DNA from: Shewanella cyperi
GTDB lineage: Bacteria; Pseudomonadota; Gammaproteobacteria; Enterobacterales; Shewanellaceae
Direction: 5' to 3'
Assembly: GCF_017354985.1 (NCBI RefSeq)
Contig: NZ_CP071501.1
Location: 1,011,501 to 1,075,500, forward strand
Length of the DNA stretch: 64,000 bases
How positions within the stretch are numbered: position 1 is the first letter of the stretch; the number at the start of each line of letters is the position of its first letter. Below, in pieces: positions 1 through 9,144 of this stretch. The translations under genes were made by a program, and so were the position numbers. The notes beneath the pieces are model-generated. The model saw only the letters and a list, made by a program, of their open reading frames with translations. It was not told the origin of the DNA and did not search any database.

Positions 1-97
1 AGTTACTAAGGGAGGGGAGTGCGATAGCAGCAATTACTGATGTGATCAATACTGATACCATCAGCTCCACCAGTGTGAATCCTTGGCGTATATTCAT
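1..97 (-). CDS. Type IV prepilin-like protein, 5' end only (partial)
   Basis: Only the first 32 or so codons are inside the window; the gene runs off the left edge. The N-terminus reads MNIRQGFTLVELMVSVLI, a classic class III prepilin leader: a short basic peptide, the Gly-Phe prepilin peptidase site, Glu at mature position 5 and a hydrophobic helix. The start at 97 has an AAGGA about 8 bases upstream; an in-frame ATG at 106 is also possible but its Shine-Dalgarno would be too close. The product is probably a minor pilin or pseudopilin (type IV pilus or type II secretion) processed by PilD. Which one cannot be told from this fragment. It is transcribed away from glnB. Confidence 0.85.
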   Translation of the reverse strand, partial: MNIRQGFTLVELMVSVLITSVIAAIALPSLSN

Positions 98-231
98 CTT
101 CTTCATCCTTGAAAAAGTCGCTGCGGCGCAGCCAATTTGAGTTTTAATTGTAGCGTTCGCCAAGCAGTTTGCTTTGGGGTTTTTAGAGATTTTCCGGCTA
201 AGAACGACTTTGCCAATAACAGAGTGTTTGA

Positions 232-672
<441 letters not shown>

Positions 673-704
673 CCAGTTTTTTTAAATTCGACGTTTTATG
701 CTTT

Positions 705-740
705 AACCCCAAGGCAAAACTCAATTGCTTTGGGGTTTTA
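705..740 (+). terminator. Rho-independent terminator of glnB
   Basis: An 11-bp stem (CCCCAAGGCAA with TTGCTTTGGGG, one G-T pair) at 707-735 is followed by TTTTA. It lies about 35 bases after the glnB stop codon. Confidence 0.85.
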
Positions 741-826
741 TTTTCCTGTGTGACATTTGTTGGTGTTTTATCTTGTTGTGGCTGCTGTCTTTGGTGATGG
801 ATCCTGTGGCTGGCTTGTAGAAGCAG

Positions 827-854
827 TTGTTTTATAAGCAAGTCGTGGTATAAA
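827..854 (+). promoter_or_regulatory. Candidate sigma-70 promoter of ndh
   Basis: TTGTTT and TATAAA are separated by 16 bases, about 40 bases before the ndh start codon. It follows the glnB terminator, so ndh is likely a separate transcription unit. Confidence 0.5.
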
Positions 855-892
855 GAGGGACATCTTTCAGCCGATGTAACAGGTGGATTAGG

Positions 893-2182
893 ATGACAAG
901 CAAACGGATTGTCATTGTCGGAGGCGGTGCAGGTGGTTTGGCGCTGGCGTCGAAGTTGGGACGAAGTTTGGGGTTGAAGGGCGAAGCCGATATTTGCCTG
1001 ATTGACCGCAATCCAATCCACATTTGGAAACCCAAGCTGCATGAGTTAGCGGTTGGTGTTATCGATCAGTCGGTAGAAGGGGTGTTCTATCGAGATCACG
1101 GTCTGAAAAATGGTTACCGATATCAAAGGGGGGAGCTGGAGCAATGCGATCCCGATGCCAAGACCATCCAATTGGCAGCCATGTACAACGAACAAAATGA
1201 ATTGCTGTTATCTCCCCGCACCTTGCAATATGACCTTCTGGTGCTCGCTGTTGGCGGGATTTCCAACAGCTTTAATACCCCGGGCGCCGAAAAACATTGC
1301 ATCTTTCTTGATAGCCTCAACAGTGCCGAGCTGTTCCATCGTCGCCTGCTTGATGGCCTGATGCTGTTGAATGATTCGCACCAACGTCTCAGCATAGGCA
1401 TTGTCGGTGCCGGCGCCACAGGGGTTGAATTATCCGCGGAGTTACATCATGTCATTGAGTCTGTGCGGGAATACGGTTATCAGAATATATCCAAGCACCA
1501 TCTTGATATTCATTTAATAGAAGCTGCGCCCAAGATTTTGCCCCAATTACCCGATAAGGTCAGCGGTCGGGCCCAGGCGGTATTGGATCGTATCGGTGTC
1601 AGATTGCACCTGGGGGTTCAGGTGAAGGAAGTGACCCAGAGTGGCTTCGTTACCCAGGATGGCACCCTGATAAAGGCCGACCTGAAGGTTTGGGCGGCTG
1701 GGATAAAGGGGCCGAAGGTATTTGCAGATCTGACCAAATTGCCAATCAATGGCAGAAATCAGGTTGAGGTGGACGCCTGCATGCGGGTAAAGGGCCACAA
1801 CGACATCTATGCCATAGGTGATTGCGCGTCCCTCATTATGGACAATGGCCAACCGGTTCCGCCCCGGGCCCAGGCGGCGTCACAAATGGCTGCGACCCTG
1901 TACCAGAACATCCTGACCAGACTAAAGGATGGCGCCGAAAAGCCGTTCCACTATCGGGATTACGGCTCCCTGGTGTCTCTGAGTCGTTTTTCCGCCGTGG
2001 GTAACCTGATGGGAAATTTACGTTCAGGCGACTTTTTTATCGAGGGTCACATTGCCCGATTTATGTATAACTCTCTGTATCAGAGGCATCTGGCCAGCCT
2101 GTTTGGCTGGTTTTCTGCTCTGGTGTACCGTTTGGCGCAAAAGCTGCTTCGCTGGCAAAGGCCCAAACTCAAACTCCACTGA
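893..2182 (+). CDS. ndh: Type II NADH:quinone oxidoreductase (NDH-2)
   Basis: 429-residue single-subunit flavoprotein expected to pass electrons from NADH to quinone without proton pumping, on the inner face of the cytoplasmic membrane. The N-terminal dinucleotide fold shows GGGAGG at residues 10-15 (FAD), a second Rossmann motif GAGATG near 173-178 (NADH) and the FAD-binding AIGDCA near 308. The C-terminus is hydrophobic and basic, as expected of the amphipathic membrane anchor. Start: ATG with AGGTGG about 8 bases upstream. Length matches E. coli Ndh. It converges on nagR with only 5 bases between the stop codons and no visible terminator between them. Confidence 0.92.
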   Translation: MTSKRIVIVGGGAGGLALASKLGRSLGLKGEADICLIDRNPIHIWKPKLHELAVGVIDQSVEGVFYRDHGLKNGYRYQRGELEQCDPDAKTIQLAAMYNEQNELLLSPRTLQYDLLVLAVGGISNSFNTPGAEKHCIFLDSLNSAELFHRRLLDGLMLLNDSHQRLSIGIVGAGATGVELSAELHHVIESVREYGYQNISKHHLDIHLIEAAPKILPQLPDKVSGRAQAVLDRIGVRLHLGVQVKEVTQSGFVTQDGTLIKADLKVWAAGIKGPKVFADLTKLPINGRNQVEVDACMRVKGHNDIYAIGDCASLIMDNGQPVPPRAQAASQMAATLYQNILTRLKDGAEKPFHYRDYGSLVSLSRFSAVGNLMGNLRSGDFFIEGHIARFMYNSLYQRHLASLFGWFSALVYRLAQKLLRWQRPKLKLH

Positions 2183-2187
2183 GGCTG

Positions 2188-3201
2188 TCAGGCCGGCTTG
2201 GCGGAGGAGTCTCGCACAACGGGCTCCGGGGTAAACACCCGCGGAGCCAGCTGTTGTTGCTCGCGTCTGTTGTCGATAAGTAGCTCAGTGGCCATCTGGG
2301 CTATGCGCTGGTTGGGTTGATGGACTGTGGTTAGCTTGGGCCAGGTTTGCCTGGAGAAGGGGCTGTCCTCAAAGCCGACAATGGACAGTTCCGCCGGAAT
2401 ATCCACGCCTGCCAATCTGGCCGCAAACAGCGCCCCGGCGGCTATCTCATCGTTACAAGCTACTATGGCAGTCGGTCTGTTCTCCATAGCCAGTAGTTGT
2501 TTGGCACCCGCAACCCCGGATTCGAAGGAATAGTTGCCTTCAATGATGTAATCGTTTTCCAGTCTGAGTTTGGCGCGTTTCATGGCCTGTTCGAATCCGG
2601 TAAAGCGTTCCTTGGTGGATTCGTGGTGCTGATCACCACTGATAAAGGCGATTTTCTTGTGGCCGAGTTTGATCAGATGTTCGGTAATTTCCACTGCACC
2701 GTGGCGGTCATCAACCAGTACGGTTAATCCCCTGGCACCCTCAGCCCCCGAACCCGCTATGATGCGTACATAGTTGGCATCCATATCATCCAGTGCCTGC
2801 AACAACCTGGGATCCTCTGACAGCGGCGGCGTGAGTACGAGTCCCGCCAGGCGGCTATGCTTGACCAGCGCTGTCAGTTCTTCACAAATCGATTCTGATT
2901 TGGCGTTGCAGGGATGGATAAGCAGTTCATAACCGCGACCCCGACAGGCTGACAATATCCCGTTTTGCATGTCGATAATGTAGTAAGCATTGGGATTGTC
3001 ATAGATAAAACCTATGACGTATGACTTGGTGCCGGCAAGGTTTCTGGCCGCAAGGTTAGGCTGATAATTCAATGCCTTAATAGCCTCATTAACCTTGTCT
3101 ATGGTTTCTTGCTTTACCGATGGCTCATTGTTGGTCACCCGGGAGACTGTCTTGATAGAGACACCCGCATACTTGGCTACATCATTGATAGTGACTTTCA
3201 T
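2188..3201 (-). CDS. nagR: LacI-family repressor of GlcNAc/chitin genes (NagR)
   Basis: 337-residue LacI/GalR-type regulator. The N-terminal helix-turn-helix is VTINDVAKYAGVSIKTVSRV (residues 3-22), followed by the hinge helix NLAARNLAG and a periplasmic-binding-protein-like effector domain ending in the usual VGFEDSPFSRQTWPKLTTV region. The ATG at 3201 is chosen because MKVTINDVAK is the family N-terminus; an in-frame start 20 codons upstream would add an unrelated tail. It lies next to the TonB receptor of the locus. In Shewanella, NagR is the known LacI-type repressor of GlcNAc genes. Here four palindromes of LacI type precede the locus operons, which supports the assignment. The effector (GlcNAc or its phosphate) is not visible from sequence. 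Confidence 0.9.
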   Translation of the reverse strand: MKVTINDVAKYAGVSIKTVSRVTNNEPSVKQETIDKVNEAIKALNYQPNLAARNLAGTKSYVIGFIYDNPNAYYIIDMQNGILSACRGRGYELLIHPCNAKSESICEELTALVKHSRLAGLVLTPPLSEDPRLLQALDDMDANYVRIIAGSGAEGARGLTVLVDDRHGAVEITEHLIKLGHKKIAFISGDQHHESTKERFTGFEQAMKRAKLRLENDYIIEGNYSFESGVAGAKQLLAMENRPTAIVACNDEIAAGALFAARLAGVDIPAELSIVGFEDSPFSRQTWPKLTTVHQPNQRIAQMATELLIDNRREQQQLAPRVFTPEPVVRDSSAKPA

Positions 3202-3495
3202 GGGATCCGAACTCTTGAATATCGCTGCCAAATTACCGCCCCCATGGGGGCTTATCAGCATGGTTGCTGCGATTCTGAGGTATTGAAATAAATTCAGCTA
3301 ATAGTGCGGGCTTTTCAGGGGATTGGCAATGCTGAATTGCAGCCGCCTTCAATGAACTGCTGGATAGGGGGGGATTGAAATTTGTTCAAGCAATCAACTC
3401 CTATTTTAACTTGCTGTTAAGTAAAGACTATTACCATCATCGATATCTGATTTTTTGTTCCCGATGCCGACATTTTGCAGAAACAGGTCATTTTG

Positions 3496-3524
3496 TTGTG
3501 GCAAGACTGTTAATTATTGTGTAA
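3496..3524 (+). promoter_or_regulatory. Candidate promoter of the TonB receptor gene
   Basis: TTGTGG and GTGTAA with a 17-base spacer, ending 14 bases before the NagR operator. The same arrangement (TTGTAG, 17 bases, GTGTAT, then the operator 8 bases later) occurs before the hexosaminidase gene. This suggests that NagR blocks transcription just downstream of the start point. The -10 element is a poor match to consensus. Confidence 0.4.
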
Positions 3525-3538
3525 TGTTTGCGCTAGAC

Positions 3539-3554
3539 ATGACAGCGTTGTCAT
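3539..3554. promoter_or_regulatory. NagR operator 1 (TonB receptor)
   Basis: ATGACAGCGTTGTCAT, a near-perfect 16-bp palindrome with the central CG typical of LacI-family operators. It recurs with at most two base changes at three other promoters of this locus. Confidence 0.85.
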
Positions 3555-3611
3555 TCCTGTGGGAATGGTTGTGGATACCAAAAACGATAACAAGTATGGA
3601 AGGGAAACGAG

Positions 3612-6236
3612 ATGCGACCATCTAGCTTTAAGAAGAGTACCCTCGCCACCAATATTGCGATCCTGCTCAGCGGCGCGGTATCTGTTGGCGCAGTAGCTGC
3701 CGAAGCGGCGGCTGAACAATCAGCCAATATTGAAAGAATTGAAGTTCGTGGCATTCGTGCCTCATTGAAGGCATCGGTTAACGCCAAGCGTTTTTCTGAC
3801 GCCGTGGTCGATGCGGTCACCGCGGAAGACATTGGCAAGTTTCCTGACTCGGATGTGGGTGAGTCCCTGGGCCGTATCCCCGGTGTCTCCGTTAGCCGTC
3901 AGTTCGGTCAGGGACAGCAGGTATCCATCCGCGGTGCATCTGCCCAGTTGACCAGCACCCAGTTGAATGGCCATTCGGTGGCATCCACGGGTTGGTATGA
4001 TCAGCAAGACATAGATCGCAGTTTCAACTACACCTTGCTGCCACCTGAAATGGTAGGCGGCATAGATGTGTACAAATCATCACAGGCTGATCTGACCGAG
4101 GGCGGCATAGGTGGCACTGTGATTGTAAACACCCGCAAGCCGCTGGACATGGAAGCTAACACCGTCTTTTTGAGCGCCAAGGGGGATTACGGAACGGTAT
4201 CGGAAGAAATTGATCCGCAGGTATCAGGCTTGTACAGCTGGGCCAATGAAGACGAAAGTTTCGGTGTCCTGGTGGCCGGTTCCCTGGCTCAAACCGACTA
4301 TCAGCGCAATGGTATCGAATCCCTGCTGGGTTGGGGCGAAATTGTGCCCACTACTTTCCAACAGGACAGGGAACGCACGGCACTCAACATCGCCCTGCAA
4401 TACCGCCCCAACGATAAGCTGGAGCTGGGCCTGAACTATATGAATCTGGCGCTTGATGCCAATAACGCCAACACCTCGATATTCCTGTTCCCCACCCAGC
4501 AAGGCACAAACACCTGTACCAGTGTCAATGCGGCCGGGGTGTGCACCAAAATAAATCACACCGATGAAGGTGGTTTTGCCTGGGCTCAGACATGGGCGCG
4601 CAAGGCCAGTATGACATCGGACACCCTGGATCTGAATTTCGCCTACGATGCCGACAACTATAAGCTTGAAGGTCGTATTGGCCGTACCGAGGCAGAAGGC
4701 GGTACCGATCTCACTTCCAACTATGGTAATTCCATAGGTAAACCGGCTGATTTTGCCGGCACCTACGATGCTACCGGTGAAAAGATCCTTATCGACATCG
4801 CCAATAACAGTTTCGGGGCTGAGGATTTCAATGGTCAGCTGTCCACCGCCGGCTGGGCCTTGAAAAAGCAGCCCAACACGGATGAAGAAACCTTCGCCCA
4901 ATTTGACCTGACCGTACCCGTGTCCCTTGGCGTCATCACCGCATTTAAAACCGGGATCAGCTACGCCGACCATGAAGTGACCCAGAAGACCGACAAGGCC
5001 ATTCTTGACGAGTCCAAGGTGCTCACCAAGGATGCCGATGCCTACTATTCGGGCACTGTGTCTTCCGGCGCCGGCTTCACTCTGCCTGAGCCGAATTACG
5101 ATGCCATGATTGCCGATGCCTATGCCGCCATCAGTGGTTTTGAAGTCGACAAGTCCGGTTACGGCACGCTGCAGGAAGAGAACCTGGCACTGTACGCCAT
5201 GGCCAGTTTCGAGTCCGAAGGGGTGCGCGGTAACTTCGGTCTGCGTTATATCTCCACCGACGTTGAGTCTGACTATTACGGCCTCAATGCCCAGGGACAA
5301 TTTGCCGACACTCTGAGTACAGACAAAGCCAGCTACCATGACGTGCTGCCAAGCCTCAACATCGCCTTCGATCTGGCCGATGATCTGATCCTGCGTGCTT
5401 CGGCTTCACAGGTGATTTCACGCCCCAACTACACCGATCTTTTTGCCACCCGCAAACTGCCCGGTTACAACGATGGCACGCCCGGAAACGAGAAGCTGGT
5501 CAGCGGCAATGTTGCCCTTGAGCCATTCAAGGCCTCCCAGGCAGATATCAGTCTGGAATGGTACTTTGGTGAGGAAGGTCTGTTTGCTGCCACTTACTTT
5601 ATCAAGGATATCAGCTCCTTTATCACCACCCGTCAGCGCTTGAATCAGCAGATTGGTATCGAAGATCCCAACCTGATCACCCAGGGCAGCAGCCCTTGTG
5701 GTGAGGGTATCTATGATTGCTGGACCGTGAGTGAGAAATATAACGCCACCGGTGGCACCATTGACGGTATCGAGCTGCAGTTGCAGGACGCTTTCGACAA
5801 CGGTTTTGGTTACTCGGTCAACTACACCTTTGCCGATGCCTCTTCCCCGGCGGAAAACTATCCAGATCAGATAGGCGTGTTCTCGGACTCATCCAAACAC
5901 ACTGTGAACCTGGTGGGTTACTATGAAATGGATGATTTCTCAGCCCGTCTGGCCTACAACTGGCGTTCTGAGTATATGATCCGCGAACTGCCCGGTTTCT
6001 ACGGTAACCGTGAGCATCAGGATTATGGCTCCCTTGACTTCAGCGCCAGCTATGCTGTGACTGAATTCATGGATGTAACCTTCGAAGCGGTCAATATCAC
6101 CGAAGAAGACAGCATCCAGTTGGGCATATCATCTGCTGATAACGAAAACGTGATCAATGAGTTCAAGGCCAACTATCCGGCCTGGAGCTTCGATGGTGAA
6201 GCCCGTTACAAGGTGGGTGTTGCGTTGCGCTTCTAA
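3612..6236 (+). CDS. TonB-dependent outer-membrane receptor, probable chito-oligosaccharide importer
   Basis: 874-residue beta-barrel receptor. A signal peptide (residues 1 to about 30, ending AVAAEA) is followed by a TonB-box-like segment (ERIEVRGIRAS) and a plug domain with GKFPDSDVGESLGRIPGV and VSIRG, then the barrel ending in a terminal Phe (VGVALRF), the usual Bam signal. The plug signature belongs to the large receptor family found with carbohydrate-utilisation genes in Shewanella, Xanthomonas and Caulobacter. Its position beside nagR, its NagR operator and the downstream hexosaminidase make chitin oligosaccharides the likely substrate. It would take energy from TonB-ExbBD. Substrate is inferred from context only. 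Confidence 0.9.
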   Translation: MRPSSFKKSTLATNIAILLSGAVSVGAVAAEAAAEQSANIERIEVRGIRASLKASVNAKRFSDAVVDAVTAEDIGKFPDSDVGESLGRIPGVSVSRQFGQGQQVSIRGASAQLTSTQLNGHSVASTGWYDQQDIDRSFNYTLLPPEMVGGIDVYKSSQADLTEGGIGGTVIVNTRKPLDMEANTVFLSAKGDYGTVSEEIDPQVSGLYSWANEDESFGVLVAGSLAQTDYQRNGIESLLGWGEIVPTTFQQDRERTALNIALQYRPNDKLELGLNYMNLALDANNANTSIFLFPTQQGTNTCTSVNAAGVCTKINHTDEGGFAWAQTWARKASMTSDTLDLNFAYDADNYKLEGRIGRTEAEGGTDLTSNYGNSIGKPADFAGTYDATGEKILIDIANNSFGAEDFNGQLSTAGWALKKQPNTDEETFAQFDLTVPVSLGVITAFKTGISYADHEVTQKTDKAILDESKVLTKDADAYYSGTVSSGAGFTLPEPNYDAMIADAYAAISGFEVDKSGYGTLQEENLALYAMASFESEGVRGNFGLRYISTDVESDYYGLNAQGQFADTLSTDKASYHDVLPSLNIAFDLADDLILRASASQVISRPNYTDLFATRKLPGYNDGTPGNEKLVSGNVALEPFKASQADISLEWYFGEEGLFAATYFIKDISSFITTRQRLNQQIGIEDPNLITQGSSPCGEGIYDCWTVSEKYNATGGTIDGIELQLQDAFDNGFGYSVNYTFADASSPAENYPDQIGVFSDSSKHTVNLVGYYEMDDFSARLAYNWRSEYMIRELPGFYGNREHQDYGSLDFSASYAVTEFMDVTFEAVNITEEDSIQLGISSADNENVINEFKANYPAWSFDGEARYKVGVALRF

Positions 6237-6250
6237 TCACGCAACCGATG

Positions 6251-6278
6251 AAAAGCCTGGCCATTGCCAGGCTTTTTT
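6251..6278 (+). terminator. Rho-independent terminator of the TonB receptor gene
   Basis: AAAGCCTGG, loop CCATTG, CCAGGCTTTTTT: a 9-bp stem plus T-run starting 14 bases after the stop codon. The halogenase gene lies 64 bases beyond, so it either depends on read-through or has its own promoter. Confidence 0.9.
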
Positions 6279-6342
6279 GTCATGGGTCAGTGAAGCCGGG
6301 TCGGTAACCTGACGCTGCGCGGGACATTGGGGAGGAAGGTGT

Positions 6343-7863
6343 GTGAAGATTTCCAACATTGCCATAGTCGGTGGCGGCACCGCTGGTTGGCTGACGGCCA
6401 ATCACTTGGGCAAGGCGCTGTCACACAGGCCTGATATCAGCCTGACGCTGATAGAAGCGCCTGATATTCCCATCATAGGTGTGGGGGAGGGGACAGTACC
6501 TTCCATTCGCCAGTCATTGCAATTGTTCGGGATCAGCGAAACCGAGCTCATTCGCCAGTGCGATGCGACCTTCAAACAATCCATTCGTTTCAACAACTGG
6601 CGCGACAGCAGGCGTCATGGTGCCAACTTCTATCATCACCTGTTTGATGCGCCAAGCCCCCTGGGTCTGGATCTGACGGCCAGCTGGCTCACCGAGGGTA
6701 CCGGCAGCTATGCCGGTTGGGTGTCACCGCAACACAGTCTGTGCGAGGCTCAAAGGGCGCCCAAGGATATTACTACCAAGGAATTCAGCGGCGCGGTCAG
6801 TTACGCCTATCATTTCAATGCAGCCAAATTTGCCGCCCTGTTGGCCGATAACGCCAGGACGCGCTTTGGGGTCAAACATCTGCAGACCCGGGTTCACGGT
6901 GCAAGGGTACTTGATGATGGTGCCATAGGGGCTCTGGAGACAGACCAAGGCTTACTGGAATTTGATTTTTATATCGATTGCAGTGGCCAGAGCGCTTTTC
7001 TATTGGGAAAGGTACTCGGGGTCGACTTTATCGATAAGTCCGGCGAGCTGTTTGTGGACAGTGCCTTAACAGTGCAGGTGCCGACTGCTACCGATGCCGA
7101 GATCCCACCTTATACTCAAGCCACGGCGCATCAGGCCGGGTGGATTTGGGACATAGCCCTGTCCAGTCGACGGGGAGTAGGTTTGGTGTATTCCGGTCAT
7201 CATCTGGACGACAGTGGTGCCGAACGTAAACTGCAAAAATATCTGGGTTGCAACACGGATAAGTTAACCGTGCGCAAAATTCCCATGCGGGTCGGCTACA
7301 GGGAGCGCTTCTGGCATAAAAACTGTGTTGCTTTGGGGTTGGCCCAGGGCTTTCTTGAGCCTTTGGAAGCCACATCGATTTTGCTGACGGATTTTGCCGG
7401 TAAGTTCCTGGCGGCACATTTCCCGGATCACAGGGGGCAATTGCCGCTGTTGGAGCAAAGATTCAATAAGGTGATGGGATATGCCTGGGAGCGGGTAGTG
7501 GAGTTTATCAAGCTGCATTATTGCCTGTCGGACCGAACCGATTCGGATTTTTGGCATGACAACCGCCTCGAAGCCCATATACCAGCAGGCCTCAGGGAGC
7601 GACTGGCGCTGTGGCGGGATTTCATTCCCCAGCGGGATGATTTCTTCAGTAAGTTCGAAGTGTTTGAACTTGAGAGCGTTCTCTATGTGCTCTATGGCAT
7701 GGGGTTCCACAGTCACATTCAGCCGCCGGCACCGGCCTATTTGGCCCAGGCCATGACCCAGAGCCGTAAGCTGGAAGGGATAGCAGGGGAACTGTGCCGG
7801 CAACTGCCGTCCCACAGAGAGTTGATAGACAAGATCCATCGCTACGGTATGCAAAGGATCTAG
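6343..7863 (+). CDS. Flavin-dependent tryptophan-halogenase-family protein of the chitin locus
   Basis: 506 residues. FAD motif GGGTAGW at 10-16. Lys78 (in CDATFK) sits, by eye alignment, where PrnA/RebH carry the catalytic Lys79, and the FLEPLEATS segment holds the conserved Glu region. The flavin halogenase signature WxWxIP is changed to WIWDIA near residue 270, so true halogenation is doubtful. GTG start supported by GGAGGAAGG at 6331-6339. The gene lies between a TonB receptor and a SapC gene, an association repeatedly seen in polysaccharide-utilisation loci of Shewanella, Xanthomonas and Caulobacter. Substrate and reaction are unknown; reduced FAD would have to come from a separate reductase that is not encoded here. 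Confidence 0.85.
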   Translation: MKISNIAIVGGGTAGWLTANHLGKALSHRPDISLTLIEAPDIPIIGVGEGTVPSIRQSLQLFGISETELIRQCDATFKQSIRFNNWRDSRRHGANFYHHLFDAPSPLGLDLTASWLTEGTGSYAGWVSPQHSLCEAQRAPKDITTKEFSGAVSYAYHFNAAKFAALLADNARTRFGVKHLQTRVHGARVLDDGAIGALETDQGLLEFDFYIDCSGQSAFLLGKVLGVDFIDKSGELFVDSALTVQVPTATDAEIPPYTQATAHQAGWIWDIALSSRRGVGLVYSGHHLDDSGAERKLQKYLGCNTDKLTVRKIPMRVGYRERFWHKNCVALGLAQGFLEPLEATSILLTDFAGKFLAAHFPDHRGQLPLLEQRFNKVMGYAWERVVEFIKLHYCLSDRTDSDFWHDNRLEAHIPAGLRERLALWRDFIPQRDDFFSKFEVFELESVLYVLYGMGFHSHIQPPAPAYLAQAMTQSRKLEGIAGELCRQLPSHRELIDKIHRYGMQRI

Positions 7864-7872
7864 CCAATAAAA

Positions 7873-7894
7873 AAACGCCGCAATTGCGGCGTTT
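7873..7894. terminator. Bidirectional terminator between convergent halogenase-family and sapC genes
   Basis: Perfect palindrome: AAACGCCGCAA followed by TTGCGGCGTTT, with A-rich DNA on the left and T-rich on the right. It sits 9 bases after one stop and 18 bases from the other. Confidence 0.85.
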
Positions 7895-7912
7895 CTATTT
7901 CTCTAACCTGTC

Positions 7913-8602
7913 TTATTCCATGACCAGGTCAATCTGGTTCAGTGAGCACAGGTGAGCATAAACAGCGGCAAACACGCCTTTCTTAACGAAATCCAGCTTA
8001 ACCTCATCGCTGAGATCGGTCAGCTTTTGCTCGTCTACCACGTAGATGCCATCAAAATTGCTCTTGTTGCCTTCCTTGTCGGTCACTGTCAGCGTTTTGG
8101 GCTGCAGTAGATCGTGGTCGGTCAGGTTCTTGATGAACTGCTTGGTGGACTCGCGGAATTCAATCAGTTGACCGATGAACTGCACGCGGCTCTTCAGGAA
8201 TTCGGTTTGTTCACCTTCTTCGCTGAACAGGGCTTCGCCCTCGGCTTCGTTGACGAACTGGCTGTTGACGTCAATACCAATCATGACGTTTTGCTTCTGC
8301 TCGTCCGGACCGGCAGTGAATGGCGCGACGCGCATCTGCATTGGCAGGTAGCGGCGGGTCCATTTGCCATCTTTGATGAAACGGTTGGTTTCCGGCTTGA
8401 GAGAAGAGATAGCCACGGGCAGGAACTCACCGCTTTGGGCATTCTTGGCGAAAATGATCGGGAAGCTGGTGGCGGCAGGCATAAATTCCTGCACTACCAG
8501 AGGCAGCATATGCATTTTCTCATAATCGCTGAAATCGATACCGGCTTTGACCTTGAGATTTTTGTGAACACCGTTGTTCAGAGGAACGTACTGCGCAGTC
8601 AT
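7913..8602 (-). CDS. SapC family protein
   Basis: 229-residue protein of the family named SapC in genome annotation. Despite the name it has no transmembrane segments and is not the ABC permease SapC. Recognised from the N-terminal YVPLNNGVHKNLKV, the VVQEFMPAATSFPI segment, RRYLPMQMRVAPF, and the GEQTEFLKS region. Members of this family are found beside TonB receptors and tryptophan-halogenase-like genes, as here, but no biochemical role is established. It is divergent from the hexosaminidase gene across a 542-base region and convergent with the halogenase-family gene. Confidence 0.85.
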   Translation of the reverse strand: MTAQYVPLNNGVHKNLKVKAGIDFSDYEKMHMLPLVVQEFMPAATSFPIIFAKNAQSGEFLPVAISSLKPETNRFIKDGKWTRRYLPMQMRVAPFTAGPDEQKQNVMIGIDVNSQFVNEAEGEALFSEEGEQTEFLKSRVQFIGQLIEFRESTKQFIKNLTDHDLLQPKTLTVTDKEGNKSNFDGIYVVDEQKLTDLSDEVKLDFVKKGVFAAVYAHLCSLNQIDLVME

Positions 8603-8847
8603 TGTTGTTATCCTTGTCTGTGGGCCGGCAACGGGTTGAATTCATGTATCCGGCACCATGGGTGATTACATCTTCCCGGAGTCAAAGGCGGGTAGGAAAA
8701 GGCTGCTATGCATTGCCTGCAGCCTGTGCCCGCACGTCCAGGGCTTGCCGGATGTTAGCAATGCTGATGGAGCTTGTCACCAGAAAGTTAAAGGTCATTT
8801 TGTACCATCCTTGATACAACTTGATGGCCCGACTGCATGTGAAAAAA

Positions 8848-8876
8848 TTGTAGCAATCAGCGGTTACTTTGTGTAT
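8848..8876 (+). promoter_or_regulatory. Candidate promoter of the hexosaminidase gene
   Basis: TTGTAG and GTGTAT with a 17-base spacer, 8 bases before the NagR operator. It mirrors the arrangement before the TonB receptor gene. Confidence 0.4.
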
Positions 8877-8884
8877 GGTAATGC

Positions 8885-8900
8885 ATGACAGCGTTGTCAT
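8885..8900. promoter_or_regulatory. NagR operator 2 (hexosaminidase, possibly sapC)
   Basis: ATGACAGCGTTGTCAT, identical over all 16 bases to the operator before the TonB receptor gene. It lies between divergent genes and could serve both. Confidence 0.85.
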
Positions 8901-9144
8901 TTGCTTGTGTTCCGCTGTTGTAAGGTCAGCATGAACAGGATGAGGTCTCCTCTTCATGCATTGCAAACGCCAGGTCGGGCGACATGGCATTTGTCTTTTG
9001 TGCAATAGTCTCTCCCCAGAAACTATGGTTGGCTGGGTGCTCTGGCAGTACCCGGCCCTTTTTTAATTGCAGAAAGTGATTAAGAAGGTGGTGGAGAGGT
9101 TGGGATCTGGTGAATGCCGGTGTGATGGATAAAAGGGGATAATA

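Larger units (their letters stand above)
3202..3611. other. Divergent intergenic region between nagR and the TonB receptor gene
   Basis: 410 bases without a convincing gene. It must hold both the leftward nagR promoter and the rightward receptor promoter. The right part contains a candidate promoter and a NagR operator (listed separately). The left part contains a run of seven G at about 3367-3373 and AT-rich DNA around 3405-3460. No operator-like palindrome is seen close to the nagR start, so autoregulation of nagR is not evident. Confidence 0.7.
8603..9144. other. Divergent intergenic region between sapC and hexosaminidase genes
   Basis: 542 bases. It holds a NagR operator at 8885-8900 and a candidate rightward promoter at 8848-8876. 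The operator is about 285 bases from the sapC start and 245 from the hexosaminidase start, so the hexosaminidase mRNA would have a long leader. Several frames are open here but none has family features or a ribosome binding site. I see no RNA gene. Confidence 0.6.

Noticed and set aside
160-184. CCAAGCA/TGCTTTGG hairpin with T-run before glnB
   Set aside because: Looks like a terminator but no rightward gene precedes it inside the window; could be chance.
4224-5339. 371-codon open frame on the minus strand
   Set aside because: Antisense of the TonB receptor.
8706-9005. 99-codon open frame on the minus strand in the sapC-hex gap
   Set aside because: Covers the NagR operator and promoter; no ribosome binding site or conserved feature.
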